Shown piece by piece: positions 1 to 6,122 of a stretch of DNA of 12,254 nucleotides; position 1 is the stretch's first letter, and each line of letters begins with the position of its first letter. The stretch comes from Palsa-739 sp036512155. GTDB taxonomy: Bacteria > Actinomycetota > Thermoleophilia > Gaiellales > Gaiellaceae. Location of the stretch: NCBI GenBank assembly GCA_036512155.1, contig DATCBD010000043.1, positions 1 through 12,254 of the forward strand. The letters are read 5' to 3'. The notes beneath the pieces were generated by a model. It saw nothing but the letters and a program-made list of their open reading frames with translations, made no database searches and was not told where the DNA came from. The position numbers were made by a program, and so were the translations under genes.

Positions 1-2
1 TG

Positions 3-755
3 TGCTCGAACCGCGCCGGGCTGATCGTGCCGAGCACGTGCGACGCGAGCGACTCCGCCATCTGGGGCCGCTCCGGTGCGGTCGTCGATCCGTCGACCGG
101 CGATCTCCTCATCGCGACCGGAAACGCTCCGTGGAACGGGACGACGAACTGGGGCGACGCGGTGCTCCGGCTGGCGCCGGACGCGAGTCGCCTGCTCGGC
201 AACTACACGCCGGCCGACACGGACCAGCTCAACGCCTCCGACCAGGACCTCGGCTCCACGTCGCCGGTCATCCTCGATGCCGGGCATCTCGCCCAAGGCG
301 GAAAGGACGGGCACATCCGTGTGCTCTCGGTCGCTGCAATGCGCGGCACATCGCCGCACAAGGGCGGCAAAGTACAGATCGTCTCGACCCCGTCCGGCAC
401 GGATCTCTTCACGGCGCCTGCCGTGTGGCGAACGGGCTCGTCGACGTGGCTCTTCGCCGCCGACAACGGCGGCACGGCGGCGTGGCGCTACCGCAACGGG
501 CACCTGACCGGGGTCTGGCAGCACCCGACGGGCGGGACGAGCCCGGTCGTCGCCGGCGGCCTGCTCTGGGTCTACAACCCCGGTGGCGGCCTGAACGTCT
601 ACAAGCCTGCGTCCGGCGCGCTCGTCGCGACGCTGCCCGCAGGCGGCGGGCACTGGAACAGCCCGATCGTCGTCGACGGCCACGTCGCGCTTCCCGAAGG
701 GAACGCAAACGACCACGCCACCTCCGGCGTGCTCGATATCTGGAGCGTGGGCTAG
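3..755 (+). CDS. PQQ-binding-like beta-propeller repeat protein, 3' part
   Basis: The frame is open from the window edge (first full codon at 3), so the true start lies upstream; 250 residues are visible, ending at TAG 753-755. The protein has repeated beta-propeller blades of the PQQ/BamB type. Examples are DPSTGDLLIATGN, the segment QDLGSTSPVILD followed by AQGGKDGHIRVLSV, TSPVVAGGLLWVYNPGGGL, and a last blade HWNSPIVVDGHVALPEGN. The STSP and GGKDG signatures are typical of extracellular or periplasm-facing propellers related to quinoprotein dehydrogenases. No catalytic residues can be judged from this fragment, and many actinobacterial members are non-enzymatic secreted propellers. No terminator follows; the stop codon interlocks with that of the convergent small gene. 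The fold call is fairly sure; the biochemical role is unknown. Confidence 0.85.
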   Translation, partial: CSNRAGLIVPSTCDASDSAIWGRSGAVVDPSTGDLLIATGNAPWNGTTNWGDAVLRLAPDASRLLGNYTPADTDQLNASDQDLGSTSPVILDAGHLAQGGKDGHIRVLSVAAMRGTSPHKGGKVQIVSTPSGTDLFTAPAVWRTGSSTWLFAADNGGTAAWRYRNGHLTGVWQHPTGGTSPVVAGGLLWVYNPGGGLNVYKPASGALVATLPAGGGHWNSPIVVDGHVALPEGNANDHATSGVLDIWSVG

Positions 756-979
756 CCGAGCTTGCGGCGCCGCACCTGCGGCGCCTGAGAACCCAAAGCT
801 GCGTATGCGAGCGCCTGCAGTGACTCGTTCAGGTTCGCCAGCTCGCGCGTGAGGCGGAGGAAGTGCTCGTCGTTGTCGAGCCGCTTGCTCACCCTGGCGA
901 GCTCGTCGCCGATGCGGTCGAGCCGCTCGAGCAGGACCTCGAAGCGGCGGTCGGAGAGGTCGCCCTCCATGCCGCTCAT
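752..979 (-). CDS. Small coiled-coil hypothetical protein (75 aa)
   Basis: I do not recognise a named family. The 75-residue product starts MSGMEGDLSDRRF and is then almost entirely charged heptad-like helix (FEVLLERLDRIGDEL, KRLDNDEHFLRLTRELANL, NESLQALAYAALG), which suggests an amphipathic coiled coil. The tail is basic (QVRRRKLG). The start ATG (979-977) overlaps the TGA of the upstream HAD-like gene as ATGA, so the two are probably cotranscribed and translationally coupled. An internal ATG at 970 is a possible alternative start giving MEGDLSD. The stop TAG lies inside the CTAG that also supplies the stop of the convergent propeller gene. It may be a dimerising accessory of the HAD-like protein, but that is only inference from position. 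Confidence 0.65.
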   Translation of the reverse strand: MSGMEGDLSDRRFEVLLERLDRIGDELARVSKRLDNDEHFLRLTRELANLNESLQALAYAALGSQAPQVRRRKLG

Positions 980-1410
980 TGTAGGCCCGCCAGCTCGGCC
1001 CGCGAGCGCACGACGACGGTCCCGGGGCCTAGCTCGCGCAGCACCTCGTCGAGCGAGCCGACGACCGCGACGCGCCGGGCCGCCCCCACGTGGGCGAGCG
1101 CCATCTCGGCCAGCTCGCGCGGAGCGTCGGTGAAGACGCCGATGCGGACGCCGGCGCCGTCGAGGCGGCGGAGTGACGCGCTCGTCTCCGCACGGGGCCG
1201 GAAGTGGAGGGGACCGCGGTCGGCGGCGAAGCGCTGAAGCAGCGGCCGCCAGTCGCCGAGGCTCTCGTCGAGGAGTGCGGCCGCCTCCGTCCGGTCCTCC
1301 GGCAAGTCGAGCTCGACGCGCGTGCGGCGTGCCGCGTCCTCGAGCCAATCGCGCCACAGAGGCCGCGTGTCGGCGAGCACTGCATCGAGATCGAGAGCGA
1401 CGGCGTCCAC
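976..1410 (-). CDS. Degenerate HAD-superfamily phosphatase-like protein
   Basis: This 144-residue protein has a HAD-type N-terminus, VDAVALDLDAVLADT, placing motif I aspartates at about residues 7 and 9 (DLD). The usual following G-T is replaced by A-V. A helical cap-like insert runs to about residue 85. Motif II is GVFTDAP, with Thr about 94. Motif IV, normally a GD or DD acidic pair, reads VVGSLDEVL at 116-124, so the Mg-binding Asp after Gly is replaced by Ser. The protein is also short compared with usual HAD hydrolases (about 200 or more residues). It may be a weak or inactive phosphatase, or a binding protein. The GTG at 1410 is chosen because the HAD core begins immediately there, and longer in-frame starts run into the riboswitch on the opposite strand. 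TGA overlaps the next gene's ATG. Confidence 0.65.
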   Translation of the reverse strand: MDAVALDLDAVLADTRPLWRDWLEDAARRTRVELDLPEDRTEAAALLDESLGDWRPLLQRFAADRGPLHFRPRAETSASLRRLDGAGVRIGVFTDAPRELAEMALAHVGAARRVAVVGSLDEVLRELGPGTVVVRSRAELAGLQ

Positions 1411-1418
1411 GTTGGGCC

Positions 1419-1428
1419 ATGCTAGAGT
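1419..1428. promoter_or_regulatory. Overlapping divergent -10 candidates between the HAD-like gene and the B12 riboswitch
   Basis: On the plus strand TAGAGT (1423-1428) is a -10-like hexamer that would start transcription near 1435, just before the riboswitch P1 stem at 1443. On the minus strand TAGCAT (1424-1419) sits 8 nt before the GTG at 1410, which is the spacing of a leaderless actinobacterial promoter. No clear -35 is visible for either. This is inference from position and the TANNNT pattern only. Confidence 0.3.
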
Positions 1429-1442
1429 CGCGCTCCACAAAC

Positions 1443-1592
1443 CGGCGAGCGGTAAGGGAACTCCGGTGCAAGACCGGGACGGTCCCGCCGCTGTAAGGGG
1501 AGACGCTTCTCCACCACGAACGCCACTGGGCCTCACGGCCTGGGAAGGCGGTGGAGGAGGGAGCCCCGAGTCAGAAGACCTGTCGCTCGCCG
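1443..1592 (+). ncRNA. Cobalamin (B12) riboswitch aptamer
   Basis: The conserved blocks appear in the right order. They are AAGGGAA (1454-1460), CCGGTGCAAGACCGG (1462-1476), CCCGCCGCTGTAA, GCCACTGG (1522-1529), TGGGAAGGCG (1541-1550) and the B12 box GAGTCAGAAGACCTGTC (1568-1584). A perfect 9-bp closing stem P1 pairs CGGCGAGCG (1443-1451) with CGCTCGCCG (1584-1592). Internal hairpins include GGAGA/TCTCC (1499-1503 with 1508-1512, loop CGCT) and GGCC/GGCC (1529-1532 with 1537-1540, loop TCAC). This class binds adenosyl-, methyl- or hydroxocobalamin and represses B12 transport and synthesis genes. It lies directly upstream of btuF, whose product would import the ligand. The blocks and P1 are read directly; ligand preference cannot be read by eye. 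Confidence 0.96.
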
Positions 1593-1603
1593 CGAAAACC
1601 GAA

Positions 1604-1621
1604 CCCCTCGCGGAAGGGAGG
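1604..1621 (+). promoter_or_regulatory. Riboswitch expression platform: SD-sequestering hairpin and btuF RBS
   Basis: The Shine-Dalgarno GGGAGG (1616-1621) stands 4 nt before the GTG of btuF. CCCT (1605-1608) can pair with AGGG (1615-1618) across the loop CGCGGA, or in another register CCTC (1606-1609) with GAGG (1618-1621). Either way the ribosome site is masked. GCG in this loop (1610-1612) could pair with CGC in the aptamer loop at 1504-1506, like the L5-L13 kissing contact known in cobalamin riboswitches. No U-run follows, so translational rather than transcriptional control is inferred. Confidence 0.6.
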
Positions 1622-1625
1622 ATTC

Positions 1626-2522
1626 GTGCTTCGTCGTTCCGTCGTTCTCGTGGCCGCCCTCGCGGCCATCTTCGTGCCGCTCGCGGCAGCCAAGCCCAAC
1701 GCGGCGTCGTTCCCGGTCACCATCCACGCCGCCAACGGTGACGTTGTCATCAAGTCGAGACCGACGCGCATCGTCTCGCTCTCACCGACAGGCACGGAGG
1801 ATCTCTTCGCCGTCGGTGCCGGGTCGCAGGTGATCGCCGTCGACAACGACTCGGACTATCCGAAGAACGCGCCGCACACGACGCTCTCCGGCTACACGCC
1901 GAACGTCGAGGCGATCGCCGGCTACAACCCCGACCTCGTCGTCGTGTCGAACGACATCGGCGGCGTCGTCGAGTCGCTGCAGAGCCTCCACGTCACCGTC
2001 CTGCTGGAGCCGGCCGCCGACACCATCGCGCAGGCGTACGACGAGATCCGCCAACTCGGGGCTGCGACCGGCCATCAGGCGCAATCGACGAAGGTCGTCG
2101 GCGGAATGGAGACGGCGCTGACGAAGATCCTGCGCAGCGTCCCCAAGTCGAACCGGCATCTCACCGTGTACGACGAGCTCGACCCGACGTACTACTCGGC
2201 GACGTCGTCGACGTTCATCGGCCGCATCTTCAAGCTGTTCGGCTTCAAGAACATCGCCGACGCGGCCGACACGACGCACTCCGGCTATCCGCAGCTGAAC
2301 GCGGAGTACATCGTCACGTCGAACCCTGCCATCGTGGTGCTCGCCGACACCGTGTGCTGCGGCCAGTCGGCCGCAACCGTCGCCGCCCGTCCGGGCTGGG
2401 GCGGCATCTCCGCGGTGACACACAAGCGCGTCGTCGCCGTCAACGACGACGTGGCGTCGCGTTGGGGCCCGCGCATCGTCGACTTCGCCCGCGCGATCGC
2501 AGCGGTGGCGCGGAAGAAGTAG
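1626..2522 (+). CDS. btuF: Cobalamin ABC transporter substrate-binding protein BtuF
   Basis: A periplasmic-binding-protein type 2 (BtuF/FepB class) of 298 residues. The GTG at 1626 is chosen because GGGAGG lies 4 nt upstream and the signal peptide starts there (VLRRSVVLVAALAA). An ATG at 1551 would lie inside the riboswitch. A hydrophobic signal runs to about residue 22, with Ala-rich cleavage sites at LAAA/KP. No lipobox Cys is present. The mature protein begins FPVTIHAANGDVVIKSRP and carries the family hallmark RPTRIVSLSPTGTEDLFAVG (46-65), then NVEAIAGYNPDLVVVSND, and near the C-terminus ARPGWGGISAVTHKRVVAVN. An unusual Cys-Cys pair lies at residues 244-245. Its place behind a cobalamin riboswitch and before btuCD makes B12 or a corrinoid the likely substrate. 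Its stop TAG shares its last base with the btuC GTG. Confidence 0.92.
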   Translation: MLRRSVVLVAALAAIFVPLAAAKPNAASFPVTIHAANGDVVIKSRPTRIVSLSPTGTEDLFAVGAGSQVIAVDNDSDYPKNAPHTTLSGYTPNVEAIAGYNPDLVVVSNDIGGVVESLQSLHVTVLLEPAADTIAQAYDEIRQLGAATGHQAQSTKVVGGMETALTKILRSVPKSNRHLTVYDELDPTYYSATSSTFIGRIFKLFGFKNIADAADTTHSGYPQLNAEYIVTSNPAIVVLADTVCCGQSAATVAARPGWGGISAVTHKRVVAVNDDVASRWGPRIVDFARAIAAVARKK

Positions 2523-3580
2523 TGGCCGCCGTCGGCAGCGCGGAAGTAACCGTCCGGGCGCGAGGAGTCTCGCGCCCGTGGCGGTTCCTCGCCGGCGCGT
2601 TCCTCGTCGCCGCGCTGCTCGTCGGGCTGGGCGTCGGCCCGGTCGACATCGGCGTGTCGGCGATCGTCGAGTCGGCGCTCTCGCACCTGCCGGTCCTCCA
2701 CATCCACTCGCCGCTCTCGAGCCTCGACGAGGCGGTGCTGTGGCAGATCCGTGCGCCGCGCGTCGTGCTCGCGGCCATCGTCGGCGGCATGCTCGCGATC
2801 GCGGGCTCGTCGTACCAGGGCGTCTTCCACAATCCGCTCGCCGACCCGTATCTCCTCGGCGTCGCCGCCGGCGCGGGGCTCGGCGCGACCCTCGCCATCG
2901 CGTACGGCCACGTCGGTCACTCCGGCCAGCTCCTGCCGCTGTCGGCGTTCGTCGGCGGCCTCGCCGCAGTCGGCGCGACGTACGTGCTCGGGCGGTCGGC
3001 CGGCTCCGTGCGAGTGGTGGGGTCGTTCGTGCTCGCCGGGGTGACGGTGACGCTCTTCCTCACCGCCATCCAGACGTTCGTGCAGCAGCAGCACTCGAAC
3101 ACGCTGCGCGACGTGTACGCGTGGATCCTCGGCGGCTTCTCGACTGCGAACTGGAGCCAGGTCGAAGTGGCGGCGCCCTACATCGCGGTGAGCTCCATCG
3201 CGATCCTGCTCCACCGCCGCATGCTCGACGTCCTCAGCGTCGGCGACGAGGAGGCCGCGAGCCTCGGTGTGAACGTCCCTCGCCTGCGGCTCGTACTCGT
3301 GATCGCCGCCACAGCCGGCACCGCCGCTGCCGTCTCGGTCAGCGGGCTGATCGCGTTCGTCGGGATCATCGTCCCGCACACGATCCGGCTGCTCGTGTCC
3401 ACGAGCTATCGCGCCGTCGTGCCGCTGTCGTTCGTGGTCGGCGCGGGCTTCCTCGTGCTCGCCGATGTGCTCGCGCGCACGATTATCTCGCCGGCCGAGC
3501 TGCCGATCGGCGTCGTCACGGCTTTCTTCGGCGCCCCGTTCTTCGCCATTGTCTTGCGCTCGGCGAGGACGATGCGGTGA
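2522..3580 (+). CDS. btuC: Cobalamin ABC transporter permease BtuC (FecCD family)
   Basis: A 352-residue integral membrane permease of the FecCD/BtuC family, usual length 320-350. It shows the family signatures RAPRVVLAAIVGGMLAIAG (78-95), YQGVFHNPLADPYLLGVAAG (98-117), the coupling-helix region GDEEAASLGVNV (241-252), the stretch GLIAFVGIIVPHTIRLL (275-291) and the C-terminal PAELPIGVVTAFFGAPFFAI (324-343). About ten hydrophobic helices are expected; two copies form the channel with two BtuD subunits. The first helix begins about residue 21. The GTG start at 2522 overlaps the btuF stop by one base (TAGTG), with purine-rich GGAAGAAG upstream, so it is translationally coupled to btuF. Substrate assignment rests on the riboswitch; by sequence alone siderophore permeases look similar. 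Confidence 0.93.
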   Translation: MAAVGSAEVTVRARGVSRPWRFLAGAFLVAALLVGLGVGPVDIGVSAIVESALSHLPVLHIHSPLSSLDEAVLWQIRAPRVVLAAIVGGMLAIAGSSYQGVFHNPLADPYLLGVAAGAGLGATLAIAYGHVGHSGQLLPLSAFVGGLAAVGATYVLGRSAGSVRVVGSFVLAGVTVTLFLTAIQTFVQQQHSNTLRDVYAWILGGFSTANWSQVEVAAPYIAVSSIAILLHRRMLDVLSVGDEEAASLGVNVPRLRLVLVIAATAGTAAAVSVSGLIAFVGIIVPHTIRLLVSTSYRAVVPLSFVVGAGFLVLADVLARTIISPAELPIGVVTAFFGAPFFAIVLRSARTMR

Positions 3581-4338
3581 TCGAGCTGCGCGATCTCGCG
3601 GTGCGGTTCGGTAGCACCGAGGCTGTCCGCGACCTCTCGCTCGAGGTCGCGAACGACGAGTGGGTCATGCTCATCGGCCCGAACGGAGCGGGCAAGACGA
3701 GTGTGCTGCGCGCGCTCTGCGGCCTCCTTCCGTTCGACGGCGATGCGCGCGTCGATGGACGGGATGTTCGGACGTTCGGCCGCCGCGAGCTCGCCCGGCT
3801 CATCGCGTTCGTGCCGCAGAACCCCACCACGCCGTCGGAGCTCACCGTCGCCGAGTACGTGCTGCTCGGCCGGACCCCGCACCTCGGCTATCTCGGCGTG
3901 GACGGGAGGCGGGACCGGAAGGCGGTCGCGCACGCGCTCGAGCGCCTCGACCTGCTCCCCTTCGCGGAGCGCGGGCTCGGCTCACTCTCCGGCGGCGAGC
4001 TCCAGCGCGCCGTGCTCGCCCGCGCGCTTGCACAGGAGGCGCCGATCCTCCTCCTCGACGAGCCGACGACGTCTCTCGACCTCGGCCGCCAGCAGCAGGC
4101 GCTCGAGCTCATCGACTCGCTCCGCCGCGACGGGCTCACCGTTCTCTCGACGATGCACGACCTGACACTCGCCGGGCAGTACGCCGACCGGCTCGTCTTG
4201 CTCGATCGCGGCACGGTCGCCGTGGAGGGGACTCCGAGCGAGGTGCTCTCTGCCGCGAACCTCGCCGCGTACTACGGTGCGAGCGTGCGCATCGTCTCCG
4301 ACGAGGCCGGGCTCTTCGTGCTCCCCACGCGCTGGTGA
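3577..4338 (+). CDS. btuD: Cobalamin ABC transporter ATP-binding protein BtuD
   Basis: A complete 253-residue ABC ATPase of the FepC/BtuD type. It has Walker A GPNGAGKTS (34-42), Q-loop FVPQNP with Gln 81, ABC signature LSGGELQRAV (137-146), Walker B ILLLDEP (157-163) with D-loop SLD, and H-loop His about 194 (STMHD). The segment YVLLGRTPHLGYLG is typical of the iron/B12 importer subfamily. The GTG at 3577 overlaps the btuC TGA (GTGA), implying coupled translation. The longer open frame upstream of 3577 is a shadow of btuC and is not part of the gene. It hydrolyses ATP at the cytoplasmic face to drive corrinoid import through BtuC. It ends in TGA that overlaps the next gene's GTG. Confidence 0.94.
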   Translation: MIELRDLAVRFGSTEAVRDLSLEVANDEWVMLIGPNGAGKTSVLRALCGLLPFDGDARVDGRDVRTFGRRELARLIAFVPQNPTTPSELTVAEYVLLGRTPHLGYLGVDGRRDRKAVAHALERLDLLPFAERGLGSLSGGELQRAVLARALAQEAPILLLDEPTTSLDLGRQQQALELIDSLRRDGLTVLSTMHDLTLAGQYADRLVLLDRGTVAVEGTPSEVLSAANLAAYYGASVRIVSDEAGLFVLPTRW

Positions 4339-5048
4339 GCTCCACCGCCGCGATCCTCACGATCGGCAACGAGCTGGTCTCCGGTGACGTGCCGAACTCG
4401 AACGGCTCGTGGCTCGCGCGCCGGCTCGCGCCGCTCGGCGTCTCCGTCCGGCTGATCGCGGCCGTGCCGGACGTGATCGACGACATCGCCGAGTTCGTGC
4501 GCAGGGAGGCGCCGCTCGTCGACTTCCTCCTCGTGACCGGCGGCCTCGGCGGCACGCCGGACGACCTGACCCGCGAGGCGATCGCGCACGCGTTCGGCGC
4601 CGAACAGGAGGAGGTCGCGGATCTCGCCGCGGACCTGCGCGCACGCTTCACCCGTGACCCCGAATACGCCGCCGCGTGGGCGCGCCTGCCGGCCGGAAGC
4701 AGGCCGCTCCCGAACCCGCTCGGCGGTGCGCCCGGCTTCGCGATCGAGAACGTCTACGTCATGCCCGGGCTGCCGGCCGAGATGGAGGCGATGTTCGACG
4801 CGGTCGCGGAGGAGTTCCGCCGCGGCGAGCCGATCGGCTCGTGGCGCCAGACGTACCGGACGCGCGAGAGCGCGATCGCACCGCTGCTCGTGGAAGCCGG
4901 AGAGCGCTGGCCGGGCGTCGTCATCGGCTCGTATCCGATCTTTCCGCTCGAAGGGCCGCAGGTGGAGGTGGTGGTGAAGTCGAGCGACGCGAAGGCGCTC
5001 GCCGAGGCGTCCGCGTGGCTCGCTTCAGCGATCGAAGATCGCGGCTGA
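4335..5048 (+). CDS. Stand-alone CinA N-terminal / MoCF-biosynthesis domain protein
   Basis: A 237-residue protein matching the N-terminal COG1058 half of CinA (PF00994 MoCF_biosynth). Motifs are ILTIGNELVSGDVPNSN (7-23), LLVTGGLGGTPDDLTREAIA (65-84) and NPLGGAPGF (127-135) followed by YVMPGLPAEMEAMFD (141-155). The common CinA form reads GGLGPTPDD where this has GGLGGTPDD. The C-terminal PncC-type NMN amidohydrolase half of full CinA (about 410 residues) is absent and no separate copy lies in the window. In characterised CinA this domain acts as an ADP-ribose pyrophosphatase; the activity here is unproven. The GTG start overlaps the btuD stop (GTGA), so it is the last gene of the B12 operon and probably under the same riboswitch. 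Its 3' end overlaps the convergent channel gene by 24 bp. Confidence 0.85.
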   Translation: MSSTAAILTIGNELVSGDVPNSNGSWLARRLAPLGVSVRLIAAVPDVIDDIAEFVRREAPLVDFLLVTGGLGGTPDDLTREAIAHAFGAEQEEVADLAADLRARFTRDPEYAAAWARLPAGSRPLPNPLGGAPGFAIENVYVMPGLPAEMEAMFDAVAEEFRRGEPIGSWRQTYRTRESAIAPLLVEAGERWPGVVIGSYPIFPLEGPQVEVVVKSSDAKALAEASAWLASAIEDRG

Positions 5049-5618
5049 GGGTAGATAGAACGCCGCGATCGCGAACGTCAGCACGACGGCGGCGAGTGGA
5101 CTGAAGAACGCGAGCACGAAGACGGCGCCGTACATCGGAATGCCCGGGATGTAGGCGCGGTCGACTGCGCGGAGCGCAGAGTCGGACACCGCGTCCCCGA
5201 TCAGCCGCCGGTTGCGCCGCGCGTACTGCCACCAGATCTGATGCAGCACCGCCATCACGACGAGCGTCGCGGCGTACGCGAGCGTGGCCGCCTGCTCGCC
5301 GTCCCGCTGGAGGTAATCGCCGACGAGCTTCGTCGGGAACGGCAGGAACGCGACCGTGAGCAGCAGGAGGTTGTTGACGAACAGCATCGTGCGGTCGGTG
5401 CGCGCCATCAGCGACACCGTGTGGTGATGGTTCATCCAGATGATCCCGATGGTGATGAAGCTCGTCACGTAGGCGAGATACCCCGGCCACAGATGCAGCA
5501 GCTGGTGGCCGAGATTGCGGCCGGAGCCGACGGAGAACTCGAGCACGAGCAGCGTGGCGGCGATTGCGAACACGCCGTCGCTGAACGTCTCGAGGCGACC
5601 GGTGCCGGGTTCGTCCAT
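5025..5618 (-). CDS. TMEM175/DUF1211-family potassium-channel-like membrane protein
   Basis: With the ATG at 5618 the product is 197 residues, usual for bacterial TMEM175 proteins (DUF1211, PF06736). The diagnostic first-helix motif RLETFSDGVFAIAATLLVLE is at 8-27, with Phe-Ser-Asp at 12-14 forming the selectivity-type signature. It is followed by the typical IGIIWMNHHHTVSLMARTDR (57-76) and NNLLLLTVAFLPFPTKLVG (82-100). Further hydrophobic helices lie about 112-130 and 161-190. An in-frame GTG at 5672 would add 18 residues but would leave only 3 bp to the divergent gene's GTG, so the shorter start is preferred. Bacterial homologues form leaky K+-selective channels. It converges on the CinA-like gene with overlapping ends. 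Confidence 0.88.
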   Translation of the reverse strand: MDEPGTGRLETFSDGVFAIAATLLVLEFSVGSGRNLGHQLLHLWPGYLAYVTSFITIGIIWMNHHHTVSLMARTDRTMLFVNNLLLLTVAFLPFPTKLVGDYLQRDGEQAATLAYAATLVVMAVLHQIWWQYARRNRRLIGDAVSDSALRAVDRAYIPGIPMYGAVFVLAFFSPLAAVVLTFAIAAFYLPSAAIFDR

Positions 5619-5675
5619 GCCGGAATCGTGGCGCACGCGGATGATGGCGTCCTGCCGCACCGTCAGGCTCACGCT

Positions 5676-6122
5676 GTGAGCGAGCGCCAGTTCGCCTTTC
5701 GTCCCTGGCTCCTGGCGGCCGCGCTGCGGCCGGTCCTGTTCGGCGTCGCGATCGCGGCCGGCGTGCTCGCCGGCGACCGCAGCGGATCGTTCTGGGTCGG
5801 CCTGCTCGCCTTCCTCGTCGCCGAGGGCGCGGGGAAGGCCTTGCGGCGCCTCATTCGCGGCCGCTACGCGGACGCGGTCTACGAGCTGTTGTGGCCGGGT
5901 GCCGCCACCGGGCTCGCGATCCTCTTCACCGAGGTCGGGCTCGTCGAATGGGCGTCGGCGATCGTGGCAATCGTCGCCGCCGGGCTCGTGAAGAACACGC
6001 TCGCCGCCGCCTTCCTGCCGCCCCGCGTAGGAGGCACACGCTGGCTCCGCCTCGAGGAGTGGGGTGTGCCCGGAGTGGACGACATCGTCGAGGGCCGCTG
6101 GACCGAAAAGGAGCCACGATGA
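5676..6122 (+). CDS. Hypothetical membrane protein (148 aa)
   Basis: No family is recognised. The GTG at 5676 gives VSERQFAFRPWLLAAALRP. Hydrophobic helices lie at about 13-33, 37-53, 71-88 and 92-116, suggesting three or four membrane spans. A basic loop (KALRRLIRGRY) lies around 54-64 and an acidic-basic soluble tail at 117-148 (LEEWGVPGVDDIVEGRWTEK). The gene ends in TGA overlapping the ATG of the DUF4389 gene (ATGA), with GGAGCC just before it, so the two are coupled and may act together in the membrane. The longer open frame running upstream to 5241 is a shadow of the opposite-strand channel gene. Confidence 0.72.
   Translation: MSERQFAFRPWLLAAALRPVLFGVAIAAGVLAGDRSGSFWVGLLAFLVAEGAGKALRRLIRGRYADAVYELLWPGAATGLAILFTEVGLVEWASAIVAIVAAGLVKNTLAAAFLPPRVGGTRWLRLEEWGVPGVDDIVEGRWTEKEPR

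Noticed and set aside
1411..1536. N-terminal extension of the HAD-like frame to 1536
   Set aside because: It runs antisense through the riboswitch and adds residues that do not belong to the HAD fold.
1551..1625. ATG 1551 as the btuF start
   Set aside because: It lies inside the riboswitch aptamer and would add 25 non-signal residues. GTG 1626 has a proper GGGAGG and begins a signal peptide.
2285..3379. 364-codon minus-strand frame opposite btuF/btuC
   Set aside because: Highly charged low-complexity translation (repeated RR, DD, EER) antisense to clear transporter genes; a shadow frame.
2578..3576. Upstream extension of the btuD frame to an ATG at 2578
   Set aside because: The extra residues are Arg/Ala-rich shadow of btuC. 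Homology to ABC ATPases begins exactly at the GTG 3577, which overlaps the btuC stop.
5619..5672. GTG 5672 as the start of the TMEM175-like gene
   Set aside because: It would leave 3 bp between divergent start codons and adds 18 residues not typical of the family; ATG 5618 fits the family length. Not fully excluded.
5241..5675. Upstream extension of the 148-aa membrane protein frame
   Set aside because: The translation is charged shadow sequence opposite the TMEM175-like gene; the hydrophobic protein begins just after GTG 5676.
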